A stretch of 30,045 nucleotides of DNA from a virus. The notes under the pieces were generated by a model. That model saw nothing but the letters and a program-made list of their open reading frames with translations. It had not been told where the DNA came from and made no database searches. Positions within the stretch are counted from its first letter, which is position 1. Each line of letters starts with the position of its first letter. Where the stretch lies: IMG/VR virus record IMGVR_UViG_3300048009_000065, positions 1 through 30,045 of that record, one strand, 5' to 3'. Made by a program: the position numbers and the translations under genes. Shown here one piece after another: positions 21,255-28,939 of the stretch.

Positions 21255-21584
21255 ATGATTATACTACGTGAGTCTTTACTATCTCAATCGTTTAAGTTTA
21301 TACCACGAACTTTAAGCGCAGATAGTATGGTTATAACTGATGAAGCAGAAAACACAAGCGACACAATAGCTATTACTCCAGTAGTAGATAGATACTATTT
21401 AAGCGTTTCTGAGGTACTTACTCTCGTAGAAGGTAGGTTTTATACTCTGACAGTTTTAAACGGAACAGACGTAGTATATAAGGACAAGATATTCTGCACA
21501 AATCAAGTAGTAAAAGACTACACTATTAACAAAGATGAGTACGTACAGAATGAGACAAACAACGAATTTGTAATTATTGACTAA
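21255..21584 (+). CDS. Hypothetical virion-associated protein, 109 aa
   Basis: 109 residues, predicted beta-sandwich (FIPRTLSADSMVITDEAENT, YYLSVSEVLTLVEGRFYTLTV, VVYKDKIFCT). It begins 5 bases after a late-promoter-like element and overlaps the portal gene by one base. A small structural or tail-associated protein is likely by location; no family recognised. Confidence 0.6.
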   Translation: MIILRESLLSQSFKFIPRTLSADSMVITDEAENTSDTIAITPVVDRYYLSVSEVLTLVEGRFYTLTVLNGTDVVYKDKIFCTNQVVKDYTINKDEYVQNETNNEFVIID

Positions 21585-23353
21585 TGAGCGACAAAAAGAA
21601 CATACATATTTTAGAACTTTCGACCTATTCACAGCCAGACATTATAGAAGATTCAAAAAATGACTGGGTAGAATATGGGATTGACAATCTTCACTATGAT
21701 TTTTTAATTGACAGATACAAAAACAGTACAACGAACAACTCAATTATCAATAACGTAGCTCGGTTAATTTACGGCAAAGGATTGAACGCTTCAAACGCTT
21801 CAAAAAAGCCTAACGAGTTCGCACAAATGAAATCACTTTTTAAGCCTAAGACGTTAAGAGCTTTAGCTTTAAATGAGTATATGCTAGGCTGTGGAGTGTT
21901 ACAATGTATCTTTGATGAAAAGCATACTAAAGTAATTAGAGTGGAAGCTGTAAAGACTAAACACGTTCGCCCAGCAAAATGTAACGAAGATGGAGAGATA
22001 GAGGCGTACTACTACTCAGATAACTGGTCAGATACTAAGAAATTTCCACCTAAAAGGATACCAGCTTTCGGAACTTCAAAAGAGCCTATCGAGTTTTTGG
22101 TTTATGGTAAAGACTCAATTGACCTTAAATACTTTTCAGAGGTAGACTACCAAGCGTGTATACCTTATTGTGTACTTGAGGAAGAAATAAGCAACTACTT
22201 AATTAACGATACTCAGAACGGCTTCTCTGGAACTAAGGTAGTCAACTTTAACTCAGGTACTCCAAGCGAAGAGCAACAGCGACTGATAGCTAACAAAGTA
22301 AAAGGTCAGTTAACTGGAGCGCAAGGCGATAAGGTAATTATAGCTTTTAACGACAACCAAGAAGAGAAAACAACAGTCGAAGATATACCGCTAGACAACG
22401 CACCAGAACATTTCAGCTATCTGAGTACTGAGGCACAATCTAAGATACTAAATAACCACAATGTAGTTAGTCCAATGATTGTAGGAATAACGACAGCAAA
22501 CAGCGGATTTAGCTCTAATGGAGATGAGATAGAAGTAGCTACAAAGTTCTTCTACAATCAGACAGTAAAACCACACCAAGAACTTTTAATAGATGCAATT
22601 GATGAGATACTAGCATTTAACGGAATATCTTTAAAACTATACTTTGAGAATCTTAACCTTTTACAGACAAGAGAAGAAGTAGAAACAGTATTAGAAGATA
22701 ATACTAAACTTACAAGCTTCTTAGATACTTTAGGAGAAGAGGAAAGCGAAGACTGGGAGTTAATCGACTCAAGAGAGGTTAACTACGATGAAGAGGAAGA
22801 GCTAGACAAGCAGTTCAATGACTTCGGACAGTCTACAATCGACAAAGTTAAAAACGCACTTATTAAATTGGCGAGTACTGGAACGGCTAGACCGAACGCA
22901 CAGAGCGCACAAGACAAGCAAGTGGACGGTAACTACTTTAAAGTAAGGTACAAGTATGTAGGAGAAGGCTCTGGACAGCGTGAGTTCTGTAATAAGATGA
23001 TGTCTTTAAATAAGATTTACAGAAAAGAGGACATTATGATGATGGGAACTCCTGAGGAGGGAGGAACTCAAGTAGTAAACAAAGGCTTTGGAGAGTTCGG
23101 AGCGGATACGTACTCAATCTGGTTATATAAGGGCGGGCCTCGATGCCGTCATAAGTGGGAAAGACGTACTTATATGTCTAAGTCAAGAACGATTGACGCT
23201 AACAGTCCATTAGCTCCAACTGTAAGTACTGGCAAAGCTAGAAAGTTCGGATACAATCCAGTAAATGAAAGAGAGGTTTCTATGAAGCCAAACGATATGC
23301 CGTTAAAAGGCTTTAGTCCTAATAATGAAAATTTACCATCAGACGTAAGATAA
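21584..23353 (+). CDS. Portal protein with C-terminal extra domain
   Basis: 589 residues. The N-terminal region (DWVEYGIDNLHYDFLIDRY, NNSIINNVARLIYGKGL) and the middle (PYCVLEEEISNYLIND; VSPMIVGITTANSGFSSNGDEIEVA; FYNQTVKPHQELLIDAIDEIL) show the clip, stem and wing pattern of phage portals of Bacteroidetes. After an acidic linker (about 380-420), residues 450-560 form a Cys/His-bearing domain (REFCNKMMSLNKIYRKEDI, GADTYSIWLYKGG, CRHKWERRTY) commonly attached to these portals and perhaps related to minor head domains. It forms the dodecameric DNA gate and docking site for the terminase. Confidence 0.82.
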   Translation: MSDKKNIHILELSTYSQPDIIEDSKNDWVEYGIDNLHYDFLIDRYKNSTTNNSIINNVARLIYGKGLNASNASKKPNEFAQMKSLFKPKTLRALALNEYMLGCGVLQCIFDEKHTKVIRVEAVKTKHVRPAKCNEDGEIEAYYYSDNWSDTKKFPPKRIPAFGTSKEPIEFLVYGKDSIDLKYFSEVDYQACIPYCVLEEEISNYLINDTQNGFSGTKVVNFNSGTPSEEQQRLIANKVKGQLTGAQGDKVIIAFNDNQEEKTTVEDIPLDNAPEHFSYLSTEAQSKILNNHNVVSPMIVGITTANSGFSSNGDEIEVATKFFYNQTVKPHQELLIDAIDEILAFNGISLKLYFENLNLLQTREEVETVLEDNTKLTSFLDTLGEEESEDWELIDSREVNYDEEEELDKQFNDFGQSTIDKVKNALIKLASTGTARPNAQSAQDKQVDGNYFKVRYKYVGEGSGQREFCNKMMSLNKIYRKEDIMMMGTPEEGGTQVVNKGFGEFGADTYSIWLYKGGPRCRHKWERRTYMSKSRTIDANSPLAPTVSTGKARKFGYNPVNEREVSMKPNDMPLKGFSPNNENLPSDVR

Positions 23354-23355
23354 AC

Positions 23356-23856
23356 ATGGCACAAGCACTATTTATAACAACCAAAGACATTGCAAAGTTC
23401 ACAGCTTTAAATGGCAATGTAGATACAGATAAATTCATTCAATTTGTAAAGATTGCTCAGGATATACATATACAAAATTATCTCGGTACTGATTTATTTG
23501 ATAAGATTAATAATGACATCGTAGCTGGTACGCTTAGCGGTAACTATTTAAGCCTTGTAACTGACTATATAAAGCCAATGGTTATCCATTTCGGAATGGT
23601 AGAATACTTACCTTTCGCAGCTTACACAATCGCTAACAAGGGAGTATATAAACACAACTCTGAGAACTCTCAAACAGTAGAGAAAAACGAAGTAGACTTT
23701 TTAGTAAACAAAGAGCGAAGCATAGCAGAACACTATGCTAAGAGATTCACAGATTATATGTGTAACAATTCTACGTTATATCCAGAATACAACAGCAACA
23801 GTAACGGAGATATGTACCCAGACAAAGACGTTAATTTTACGAACTGGTTTTTATAA
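23356..23856 (+). CDS. Head-tail connector (DUF6712-like)
   Basis: 166 residues, mainly helical: FITTKDIAKFTALNGNVDTD, QDIHIQNYLGTDLFDKI, VTDYIKPMVIHFGMVEYLPF and a final RFTDYMCNN helix. This is the pattern of the small helical adaptor encoded after the portal or capsid gene in many Bacteroidetes phages (DUF6712), analogous to the gp6/gp15 connector ring. It starts 2 bases after the portal stop. The family name is from memory of the pattern and moderately certain. Confidence 0.65.
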   Translation: MAQALFITTKDIAKFTALNGNVDTDKFIQFVKIAQDIHIQNYLGTDLFDKINNDIVAGTLSGNYLSLVTDYIKPMVIHFGMVEYLPFAAYTIANKGVYKHNSENSQTVEKNEVDFLVNKERSIAEHYAKRFTDYMCNNSTLYPEYNSNSNGDMYPDKDVNFTNWFL

Positions 23857-23942
23857 TGAAATACAAAGTAAAAAAGAAGAACATAATTAAGCTAAAGAAA
23901 GCGATAAAAAAGATTAACAATGGCAGACAGCAGAATAAGTAA
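23856..23942 (+). CDS. Possible 28-aa basic peptide
   Basis: The ATG overlaps the connector stop (TAATG) and the frame ends 23 bases inside the next gene. The peptide is almost only Lys, Ile and Asn (MKYKVKKKNIIKLKKAIKK...). It may be a real tiny gene or just an A-rich translational bridge. The 3' part, 23904-23925, is identical to 26720-26741 before the endolysin gene. Confidence 0.3.
   Translation: MKYKVKKKNIIKLKKAIKKINNGRQQNK
23904..23925 (+). repeat. 22-bp direct repeat at gene junction, copy 1
   Basis: Identical to 26720-26741. Both copies encode KKINNG at the end of one frame and carry the ATGGC start of the next gene. Confidence 0.85.
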
Positions 23943-24288
23943 CTTACCAACTGGAACACCTTTAGAGGATACAGATTTATTTGCAGTAGCTCAAGGAGAT
24001 ATAGATACTTCTTTTACTACTATTCAAGCTAGTACTGCTGATGTAAAAACCTACATACAGTCAAAGCCAGAATTTGTAGTTGAATTAGTAGACGCTCAAA
24101 CTGTTGATTTTTACGCACCTTTTGAAATGTCAATTGATAGCGTTACAAATATTCTAGCTTCTCCAACTACTACAATACAAGTGTCTGGAGCTGCTTACAC
24201 TTTAGGAGATACTATCATAGCTGGAAGAGCAATAACAGTAGACGTTGATATAGCTGCTGTAATAAGATTAAACGCAACTAAACTGTAA
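23920..24288 (+). CDS. Tail fibre-associated protein, 122 aa
   Basis: Opens ADSRISNLPTGTPLEDTDLF and continues with TTIQASTADVKTYI (to about 47), a standard N-terminal module of phage tail-fibre and appendage proteins of the form IS.LP..t.l...D.f.v......T..i....l. The second half is a small beta domain (FEMSIDSVTNILASPTTTIQV). It heads a run of three fibre-like genes, so it is probably a virion-attachment segment of the receptor-binding apparatus. Confidence 0.6.
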   Translation: MADSRISNLPTGTPLEDTDLFAVAQGDIDTSFTTIQASTADVKTYIQSKPEFVVELVDAQTVDFYAPFEMSIDSVTNILASPTTTIQVSGAAYTLGDTIIAGRAITVDVDIAAVIRLNATKL

Positions 24289-24289
24289 T

Positions 24290-24898
24290 ATGGTACAAGA
24301 GACTTATTATATAAAAGCACAAGCAGCTGGTGGTGGCGGAGGAGGTGGTTCTGTTGGAGCAACTTTAATGAAGACTGGACAGACAGTATCTTATCGTACT
24401 GGCGATGATGGTGATATAGAAGCTGGAAGAGCAACAGATTTTCTAACTCTTGCTAGTAACAATCCTTTCGGAAACACTAATAGATTTACGGATGAATTAG
24501 GCGGTCAGACTTACACAAATAACATTGTTATTGATTGGTCTACTTATAACGGTACGGATGTTTTAGGATATTCAAGAGTTAATCAACAAGCAACGTGGGA
24601 CGATGCGATTGATAATTGTTTGGCTTATTCATCGGGTTCGTATTCGAGCGGATGGAGATTGGCAAATGCTAAGGAGATGATTAATATATATAACTACCAA
24701 TCATACAATGTTCTGAACTATTCCCCATTTAACTTTACAGCCTCTTTTTTCTACACTTCTACAGCTGTTCCGGGTCAAAGTACAAGAATATTGTGGGGAA
24801 GAAATTCAGATGGGCAACTGCAAAATTACACAAAAACGGGAACATTTAATTACATTCCAGTCAGAAACTTTACAGTATCAGGAACAACATTAACATAA
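24290..24898 (+). CDS. Receptor-binding candidate with DUF1566-like domain
   Basis: 202 residues. A Gly7 run (residues 14-20) acts as a hinge after a short N-terminal strand. Residues about 100-195 (TWDDAIDNCLAYSS, GWRLANAKEMINIYNY, FYTSTAVPG, then FNYIPVRNF) match the DUF1566/Lcl C-terminal pattern with its WDDAI..C..., GWRLP...E and W(T/S)ST elements, a C-type-lectin-like fold often found on cell surfaces and phage tails. Likely an adhesive tip subunit. Related folds are targets of diversity-generating retroelements, but no reverse transcriptase was found here. Confidence 0.6.
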   Translation: MVQETYYIKAQAAGGGGGGGSVGATLMKTGQTVSYRTGDDGDIEAGRATDFLTLASNNPFGNTNRFTDELGGQTYTNNIVIDWSTYNGTDVLGYSRVNQQATWDDAIDNCLAYSSGSYSSGWRLANAKEMINIYNYQSYNVLNYSPFNFTASFFYTSTAVPGQSTRILWGRNSDGQLQNYTKTGTFNYIPVRNFTVSGTTLT

Positions 24899-24917
24899 AA
24901 ATATAAACAAAAAAACA

Positions 24918-25907
24918 ATGGCAAAAGAAATTTACAAGTCTGGAAACTACATAGTAACAGTAGACGCAGATAACAACTCAAGACTATTCCCAATAGGAAA
25001 AACAGTTTACGATGAATATAACAGCGTATTTAGATTAACTGAGGGACTTATTGAAGATGACCAATTAGTTATCTCTTATGCAGATTCTAGTAACTGGGTA
25101 GATGACTCAGCAGTATCTTATACTGAGGCAACTCTAAGAACTTTCTTACGAGAGAATACGGGTTTTAGTCCAGCTTCGGGCGGTAGCGGAGCAGCATGGG
25201 GTGGTATTACTGGAACTTTATCAACTCAAACAGATTTGCAAAGTGAACTTGATGACAAGCAAGACACCTTAGTAAGTGCAACAAACATAAAAACAATCAA
25301 CGGAAATTCGGTTTTAGGAAGTGGTGATTTAGCTATTTCAGGCGGTGGCGGTGCGCCCGCAACACAAATTTTAATCGAACCTAAATCCAATAGTTTTTAT
25401 GGTATTGGAATAAATGGGAATTCAGCTTCAAATTTAACTAACCTCAATAGTGGTCAATTACTCTTAACGGCATTTAGACCAGCTTATGACTTACAAATTA
25501 ACGCGATTAGTTTTGTAACTGTTCAAACTGCCCTTGCTGGTGGACTTTTAAAAGTAGTGATATATTCGGATGCTAACGGTCAACCAAACACAAAACTATT
25601 TGAGAGTGCAACTGTTTCAGCAGATACAACTGGTAACAAACTTTTAACGGGATTAAGTTTTACATTTAATGCAAACGAAACTTATTGGATTTCTACTGTT
25701 TCAAATGGCAATATTCAAGTGAGGGCGTATGATACTTCTCAACAATACCCTTTATTTCCAATAATAGCAAATTCTAACACAACTCAAAAATATCAAAGTT
25801 ATCGTTATAATTCAAATTTTAATTCGTTGCCCTCAACGATGCCAAATCTTACATCCTCCACTTACTCAAGTAGTAGAGTTGCAATGATAACACTTAGAAA
25901 ATCTTAA
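24918..25907 (+). CDS. Tail fibre protein, 329 aa
   Basis: The central motif WGGITGTLSTQTDLQSELDD, followed by KQDTLVSATNIKTING and NSVLGSGDLAI (about 94-139), is the hallmark of phage tail-fibre shafts. N-terminal residues 1-85 form a separate small domain (KEIYKSGNYIVTVDADNNS). After a GGGG hinge the C-terminal 180 residues form a predicted jelly-roll (FYGIGINGNSAS, LKVVIYSDANGQPNTKLFES, YWISTVSNG), which probably contacts the host surface. The C-terminal half uses different codons from upstream genes (more TTT, GAT, CAA), possibly reflecting recent exchange. Confidence 0.75.
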   Translation: MAKEIYKSGNYIVTVDADNNSRLFPIGKTVYDEYNSVFRLTEGLIEDDQLVISYADSSNWVDDSAVSYTEATLRTFLRENTGFSPASGGSGAAWGGITGTLSTQTDLQSELDDKQDTLVSATNIKTINGNSVLGSGDLAISGGGGAPATQILIEPKSNSFYGIGINGNSASNLTNLNSGQLLLTAFRPAYDLQINAISFVTVQTALAGGLLKVVIYSDANGQPNTKLFESATVSADTTGNKLLTGLSFTFNANETYWISTVSNGNIQVRAYDTSQQYPLFPIIANSNTTQKYQSYRYNSNFNSLPSTMPNLTSSTYSSSRVAMITLRKS

Positions 25908-25913
25908 AAAATT

Positions 25914-26066
25914 ATGACACAAATTAGACAAGAAATATATGACGACAACGGGCTTGTAGAAGTGAAATTCATCGAAGTAAATGAACCGACAAGTGAAGAA
26001 TTAATTGCAGAAAAAGAAGCGGAACTTTTGAAGATATACGCTGAACTTAACGAACTAAAAGGATAG
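25914..26066 (+). CDS. Small acidic hypothetical protein, 50 aa
   Basis: ATG at 25914, 6 bases after the fibre stop, with ATTATG context. 50 residues (MTQIRQEIYDDNGLVEVKFI...) ending in an acidic helix (SEELIAEKEAELLKIYAELNE). Short proteins of this kind often follow fibre genes and may be fibre-assembly chaperones, but that is inference. Confidence 0.6.
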   Translation: MTQIRQEIYDDNGLVEVKFIEVNEPTSEELIAEKEAELLKIYAELNELKG

Positions 26067-26070
26067 AAAA

Positions 26071-26316
26071 ATGGCAACTTACAAATTTCCACAATTTAAC
26101 TCTGAAATAGTAGAGCCTACAATAACAGTAGATTCTGATTCTATTATAGTTCATGCTTTGCGTAACGAGATTAGCTTAAACGTAACGCTAGAAACAGACA
26201 ACGCTAAACTATACGGAGTTGAGTTAGCAAATATCCCAGTAGAAAATTTAAACTACGAAGGAGAAGGCAACCTAATGTTAAGAGCTTTAGACGGCTTGAA
26301 GCAGTACGAAATCTAA
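26071..26316 (+). CDS. Hypothetical protein, 81 aa
   Basis: 81 residues, predicted beta (MATYKFPQFNSEIVEPTITV, IIVHALRNEISLNVTLE), with an ending of NLMLRALDGLKQYEI. Starts 4 bases after the previous stop and overlaps the next ATG by one base. Probably a small virion component at the junction of fibre and lysis genes; not recognised. Confidence 0.55.
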   Translation: MATYKFPQFNSEIVEPTITVDSDSIIVHALRNEISLNVTLETDNAKLYGVELANIPVENLNYEGEGNLMLRALDGLKQYEI

Positions 26317-26531
26317 TGAAAGACCTAATGAATAGCGAAGAGGCAAACATAGGAGGGATATTCTCTCTGGTTGCTACTGGTTTCATAAAGATATACGAGT
26401 GGCTTACATTTGATGACATCAACAACTTTTTACAGTTTGCTCTTGCTATTGGTGGTGCAATATTTTTGTATCACAGAATTAAAGGTCAAATACTAGACAA
26501 CAAAATAAAAAAGAAGAAGCTAAAAGAGTGA
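26316..26531 (+). CDS. Small membrane protein, holin candidate A
   Basis: 71 residues with one clear membrane segment (about 37-55, NNFLQFALAIGGAIFLYHR), a second mildly hydrophobic stretch (14-30) and a strongly basic tail (KKKKLKE). It lies 420 bases upstream of the endolysin gene, next to another membrane protein. The charged tail and size suit a holin or an inner-membrane lysis accessory. Confidence 0.5.
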   Translation: MKDLMNSEEANIGGIFSLVATGFIKIYEWLTFDDINNFLQFALAIGGAIFLYHRIKGQILDNKIKKKKLKE

Positions 26532-26749
26532 GGAAACTATTTAGACATATATCCGTAATAGTAAAGAGGTCATCTAAAAGGGCAGTCTTTCTTTATGTGA
26601 TTACTATACTAGTTACTCCTCTATGCTTCATCTATACAACTTACGAAAACTTCGAGTTTGTACTGGCTGAACTTTTAACCTTTTTGTCTTTTCTAGCTGG
26701 TGGTAATATTTACGAATCAATAAAAAAGATTAACAATGGCAAATCATAA
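26528..26749 (+). CDS. Small membrane protein, holin candidate B
   Basis: Starts at GTG 26528 (GTGA overlap with the previous stop); no ATG is available at the start of this frame. 73 residues with a basic N-terminus (RKLFRHISVIVKRSSKR) and two membrane segments (about 18-39 and 43-60, separated by a short loop YENFEF), i.e. a class II holin-like hairpin, then a charged end. It overlaps the endolysin gene by 14 bases, the usual place for a holin. Confidence 0.6.
   Translation: MRKLFRHISVIVKRSSKRAVFLYVITILVTPLCFIYTTYENFEFVLAELLTFLSFLAGGNIYESIKKINNGKS
26720..26741 (+). repeat. 22-bp direct repeat at gene junction, copy 2
   Basis: Identical to 23904-23925; spans the end of the holin-like gene and the start codon of the endolysin. 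Confidence 0.85.
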
Positions 26750-27311
26750 TAATATAGTTCCTTTCTTTTACAAGTGGGAAGGCGGTACAAGTTCAGACGT
26801 TAAAGACTCAGCTAGTAGTTACACTTGCGGAGTAGATGGTATTCACACAAACAAGGGAGTAACTTACAAGGCTTGGGTAGGAGTATTTGGCAAAGATGAG
26901 GTAGAAAGATTCTTAGAAATGAATCACGAAGACTGGGGATTAATCTTCAAGTCTAAATACTGGGATGCTGTAAAAGGTGACGATATAGAACTACAAAGTA
27001 TTGCAGACTGTTTAGTATCTTGGGCTTGGGGTTCTGGTGCTAAAACAGCTATAAAACAAATGCAGAGAGTTCTAGGAGTTACTAGAGATGGTATCATAGG
27101 AAAGAATACACTAGCAGCAATCAACGAAGCAGATGAAAAAGAACTATTCGCAAAATGTGTAGAGGCTAGACGTTTGTTTTTTCACTACATTACTACTCCT
27201 AGAAACGCTAAAAGCCAAACAGCTAGACAAAGGTACACCAATAACCAACGCTTTCTAAGAGGATGGCTAAGAAGACTAGAGAACTTCTCTAAGGAATACG
27301 CACCAAAATAA
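26736..27311 (+). CDS. Endolysin, GH108 N-acetylmuramidase
   Basis: 191 residues matching the glycosyl hydrolase 108 family (PF05838) with its C-terminal peptidoglycan-binding part (PG_binding_3). The catalytic Glu is E15 in KWEGG; GVDGIHTNKGVTYKAW (about 32-47) and KSKYWDAVKGDDI (68-80) are conserved family segments. WAWGSGAKTAIKQMQRVLGV and DGIIGKNTLAAIN form the binding repeat. There is no signal peptide, so export depends on a holin. It cleaves the glycan backbone of peptidoglycan at the end of infection. Confidence 0.9.
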   Translation: MANHNNIVPFFYKWEGGTSSDVKDSASSYTCGVDGIHTNKGVTYKAWVGVFGKDEVERFLEMNHEDWGLIFKSKYWDAVKGDDIELQSIADCLVSWAWGSGAKTAIKQMQRVLGVTRDGIIGKNTLAAINEADEKELFAKCVEARRLFFHYITTPRNAKSQTARQRYTNNQRFLRGWLRRLENFSKEYAPK

Positions 27312-27316
27312 CAGCT

Positions 27317-27760
27317 ATGAGATACATATTAATTGTAACGATGCTAATTGCTTCGTGTAGTCCTCAGTACCATATAAACAAGGCTAAGAAACACACCAAC
27401 AAAGCTATTAAAAAGGGTGCAACATTCACAGAAACAAGCGACACAGTACAAACAAATACAGTAGTAGATAGTAATTACATACAGAACGATACTGTGTACA
27501 TAGAGATTACTAAGATTATTGAGAAGGTAATAACTAAAGAAGGAGAGGTTCGGTACATTACTCGTAAAGACAAAAGAAGAGAATACAGAAAGCAGAAAAC
27601 AGAAGACAAAAGAGACTATAAACTAGAGCTTCAAGACAAGAAAACTGCAAAGCATATAGCAAAGGCAGACAGCAAGTTATGGAACAAGTTAATTATTTTT
27701 CTTATATTGCTGGGAATTGTAATAATTTATCTATATGAAAAAACGAGACAAAAGAACTAA
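27317..27760 (+). CDS. Unimolecular spanin-like lipoprotein
   Basis: 147 residues. N-terminal lipoprotein signal (MRYILIVTMLIASC) with lipobox IAS-Cys14, a periplasmic middle of about 100 residues that is Lys/Glu-rich and helical towards its end (KDKRREYRKQKTEDKRDYKLE), and a C-terminal membrane helix (about 122-140, LWNKLIIFLILLGIVIIYLY) followed by a charged cytoplasmic tail (EKTRQKN). A lipid anchor at one end and an inner-membrane helix at the other is the u-spanin design (phage T1 gp11 type), which links and fuses the two membranes at lysis. It directly follows the endolysin. Sequence similarity to known spanins is not visible; the topology is the evidence. Confidence 0.7.
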   Translation: MRYILIVTMLIASCSPQYHINKAKKHTNKAIKKGATFTETSDTVQTNTVVDSNYIQNDTVYIEITKIIEKVITKEGEVRYITRKDKRREYRKQKTEDKRDYKLELQDKKTAKHIAKADSKLWNKLIIFLILLGIVIIYLYEKTRQKN

Positions 27761-28826
27761 CAAACCAGCTCACGAAAGAGCTGAAGAAAGCAGTAAAAGT
27801 TCAAGACGATACAGACTTCGAGAGGATGAGGTTAAAGTACTTGAGCAATTTAGAAGAATCAAAGATGAAGCAGAAGCTGCTGGGTTAGATGTTGATAGCG
27901 TTAAAAGTGGCTGGATTAAATCAGACGAAGCTAGTCTATACTTTAAGAATCCTAACTACAAAACGCCAGAGCAAATAGGTATTGAGAAGATGCGAGATGA
28001 GCTTCTAGAAGAGTTCAGAGATTACGCACCTAAATACCCAACTATAAAACGTAAGAAGTCTAAAGATGGGCACTTGTTGATCATAGATCCAGCAGACATA
28101 CATATCGGTAAACTCTGCACAGCTTATGAAACTGGTATAGACTACAATCAAAACATAGCAGTAAAGAGAGTACTTGAAGGAGTTGAGGGTTTACTAGACA
28201 AATCTAACGGCTTCAACATTGACAAAATAATGTTTATCGGTGGTAATGATATACTACACACCGACACACCTAGACGAACCACAACCAGCGGAACTCCTCA
28301 AGACACTTCTGGTATGTGGTACGATAACTTTCTTACGGCTAAGAAGCTATACATAGACATATTAGAAATGCTTATGCAAGTGGCAGATGTTGAGTTTATA
28401 TTCAATCCATCGAACCATGATTATCAGTCTGGGTTTTTCTTAGCTCAGACTATTGAGGCTCACTTCCACACTTCTAAGAATATTACATTTGACTGTTCAA
28501 TAGCTCATCGTAAGTACTCAGTATATGGTAACTCGTTAATTGGCACGACTCATGGAGATGGAGCAAAGCAGCACAATCTTGGTAGCCTTATGAGCGTAGA
28601 AGCCAAAGAACATTGGGCAGATGCAGAACATAGATACTTTTATACTCATCATGTTCACCACAAATCGAGTAAGGATTTTATAAACGTCACAGTAGAGACT
28701 CTAAGAAGTCCAAGCCCAGCAGACTCATGGCATTATAGAAACGGATATATAAGCAAAGAAGCAGTAGAAGCGTTTATACATTCAAAAGAATTTGGACAAG
28801 TTGCTAGATTAACTCATTTTTATTGA
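27735..28826 (+). CDS. Calcineurin-like metallophosphoesterase
   Basis: 363 residues with the full set of metallophosphoesterase motifs: DxH as PADIHIGK (D121, H123), GGND (169-172), NHD (227-229), THGD (272-275) and THHVHH (304-309). These hold a two-metal site for phosphodiester or phosphomonoester cleavage. An N-terminal region of about 110 residues is charged and probably helical (AHERAEESSKSSRRYRLRED). It starts 26 bases inside the spanin gene. Similar genes occur in many Bacteroidetes phages; substrate unknown (DNA end processing in the Mre11/SbcD manner, or nucleotide turnover). Followed by a terminator. Confidence 0.8.
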   Translation: MKKRDKRTNKPAHERAEESSKSSRRYRLREDEVKVLEQFRRIKDEAEAAGLDVDSVKSGWIKSDEASLYFKNPNYKTPEQIGIEKMRDELLEEFRDYAPKYPTIKRKKSKDGHLLIIDPADIHIGKLCTAYETGIDYNQNIAVKRVLEGVEGLLDKSNGFNIDKIMFIGGNDILHTDTPRRTTTSGTPQDTSGMWYDNFLTAKKLYIDILEMLMQVADVEFIFNPSNHDYQSGFFLAQTIEAHFHTSKNITFDCSIAHRKYSVYGNSLIGTTHGDGAKQHNLGSLMSVEAKEHWADAEHRYFYTHHVHHKSSKDFINVTVETLRSPSPADSWHYRNGYISKEAVEAFIHSKEFGQVARLTHFY

Positions 28827-28834
28827 TATATTTG
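28827..28834 (+). promoter_or_regulatory. TATATTTG box directly after phosphoesterase stop
   Basis: Perfect TATATTTG, but the nearest upstream TTG (28801-28803) is 23 bases away rather than 19-20. A terminator hairpin begins about 40 bases downstream, so any transcript would be very short. Confidence 0.3.
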
Positions 28835-28874
28835 TACTTCATAATTTAGTTAGGTTTTTTTAATTGTTTGTTTA

Positions 28875-28898
28875 AGCCCTCAGAAATGGGGGCTTTTT
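28875..28898 (+). terminator. Rho-independent terminator of lysis/phosphoesterase block
   Basis: A 7-8 bp stem (28875-28881 with 28888-28894), loop AGAAAT, T5. Same design as the hairpins at 7821 and 10167. Confidence 0.88.
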
Positions 28899-28939
28899 CT
28901 TTGTATCAAAAAAAAAATAAAAAAAAAACTGTTTAAAAC

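Noticed and set aside
24290-24898. Diversity-generating retroelement with the DUF1566-like gene as target
   Set aside because: No reverse transcriptase, accessory gene or adenine-biased template repeat was found anywhere in the window; the fold alone is insufficient.
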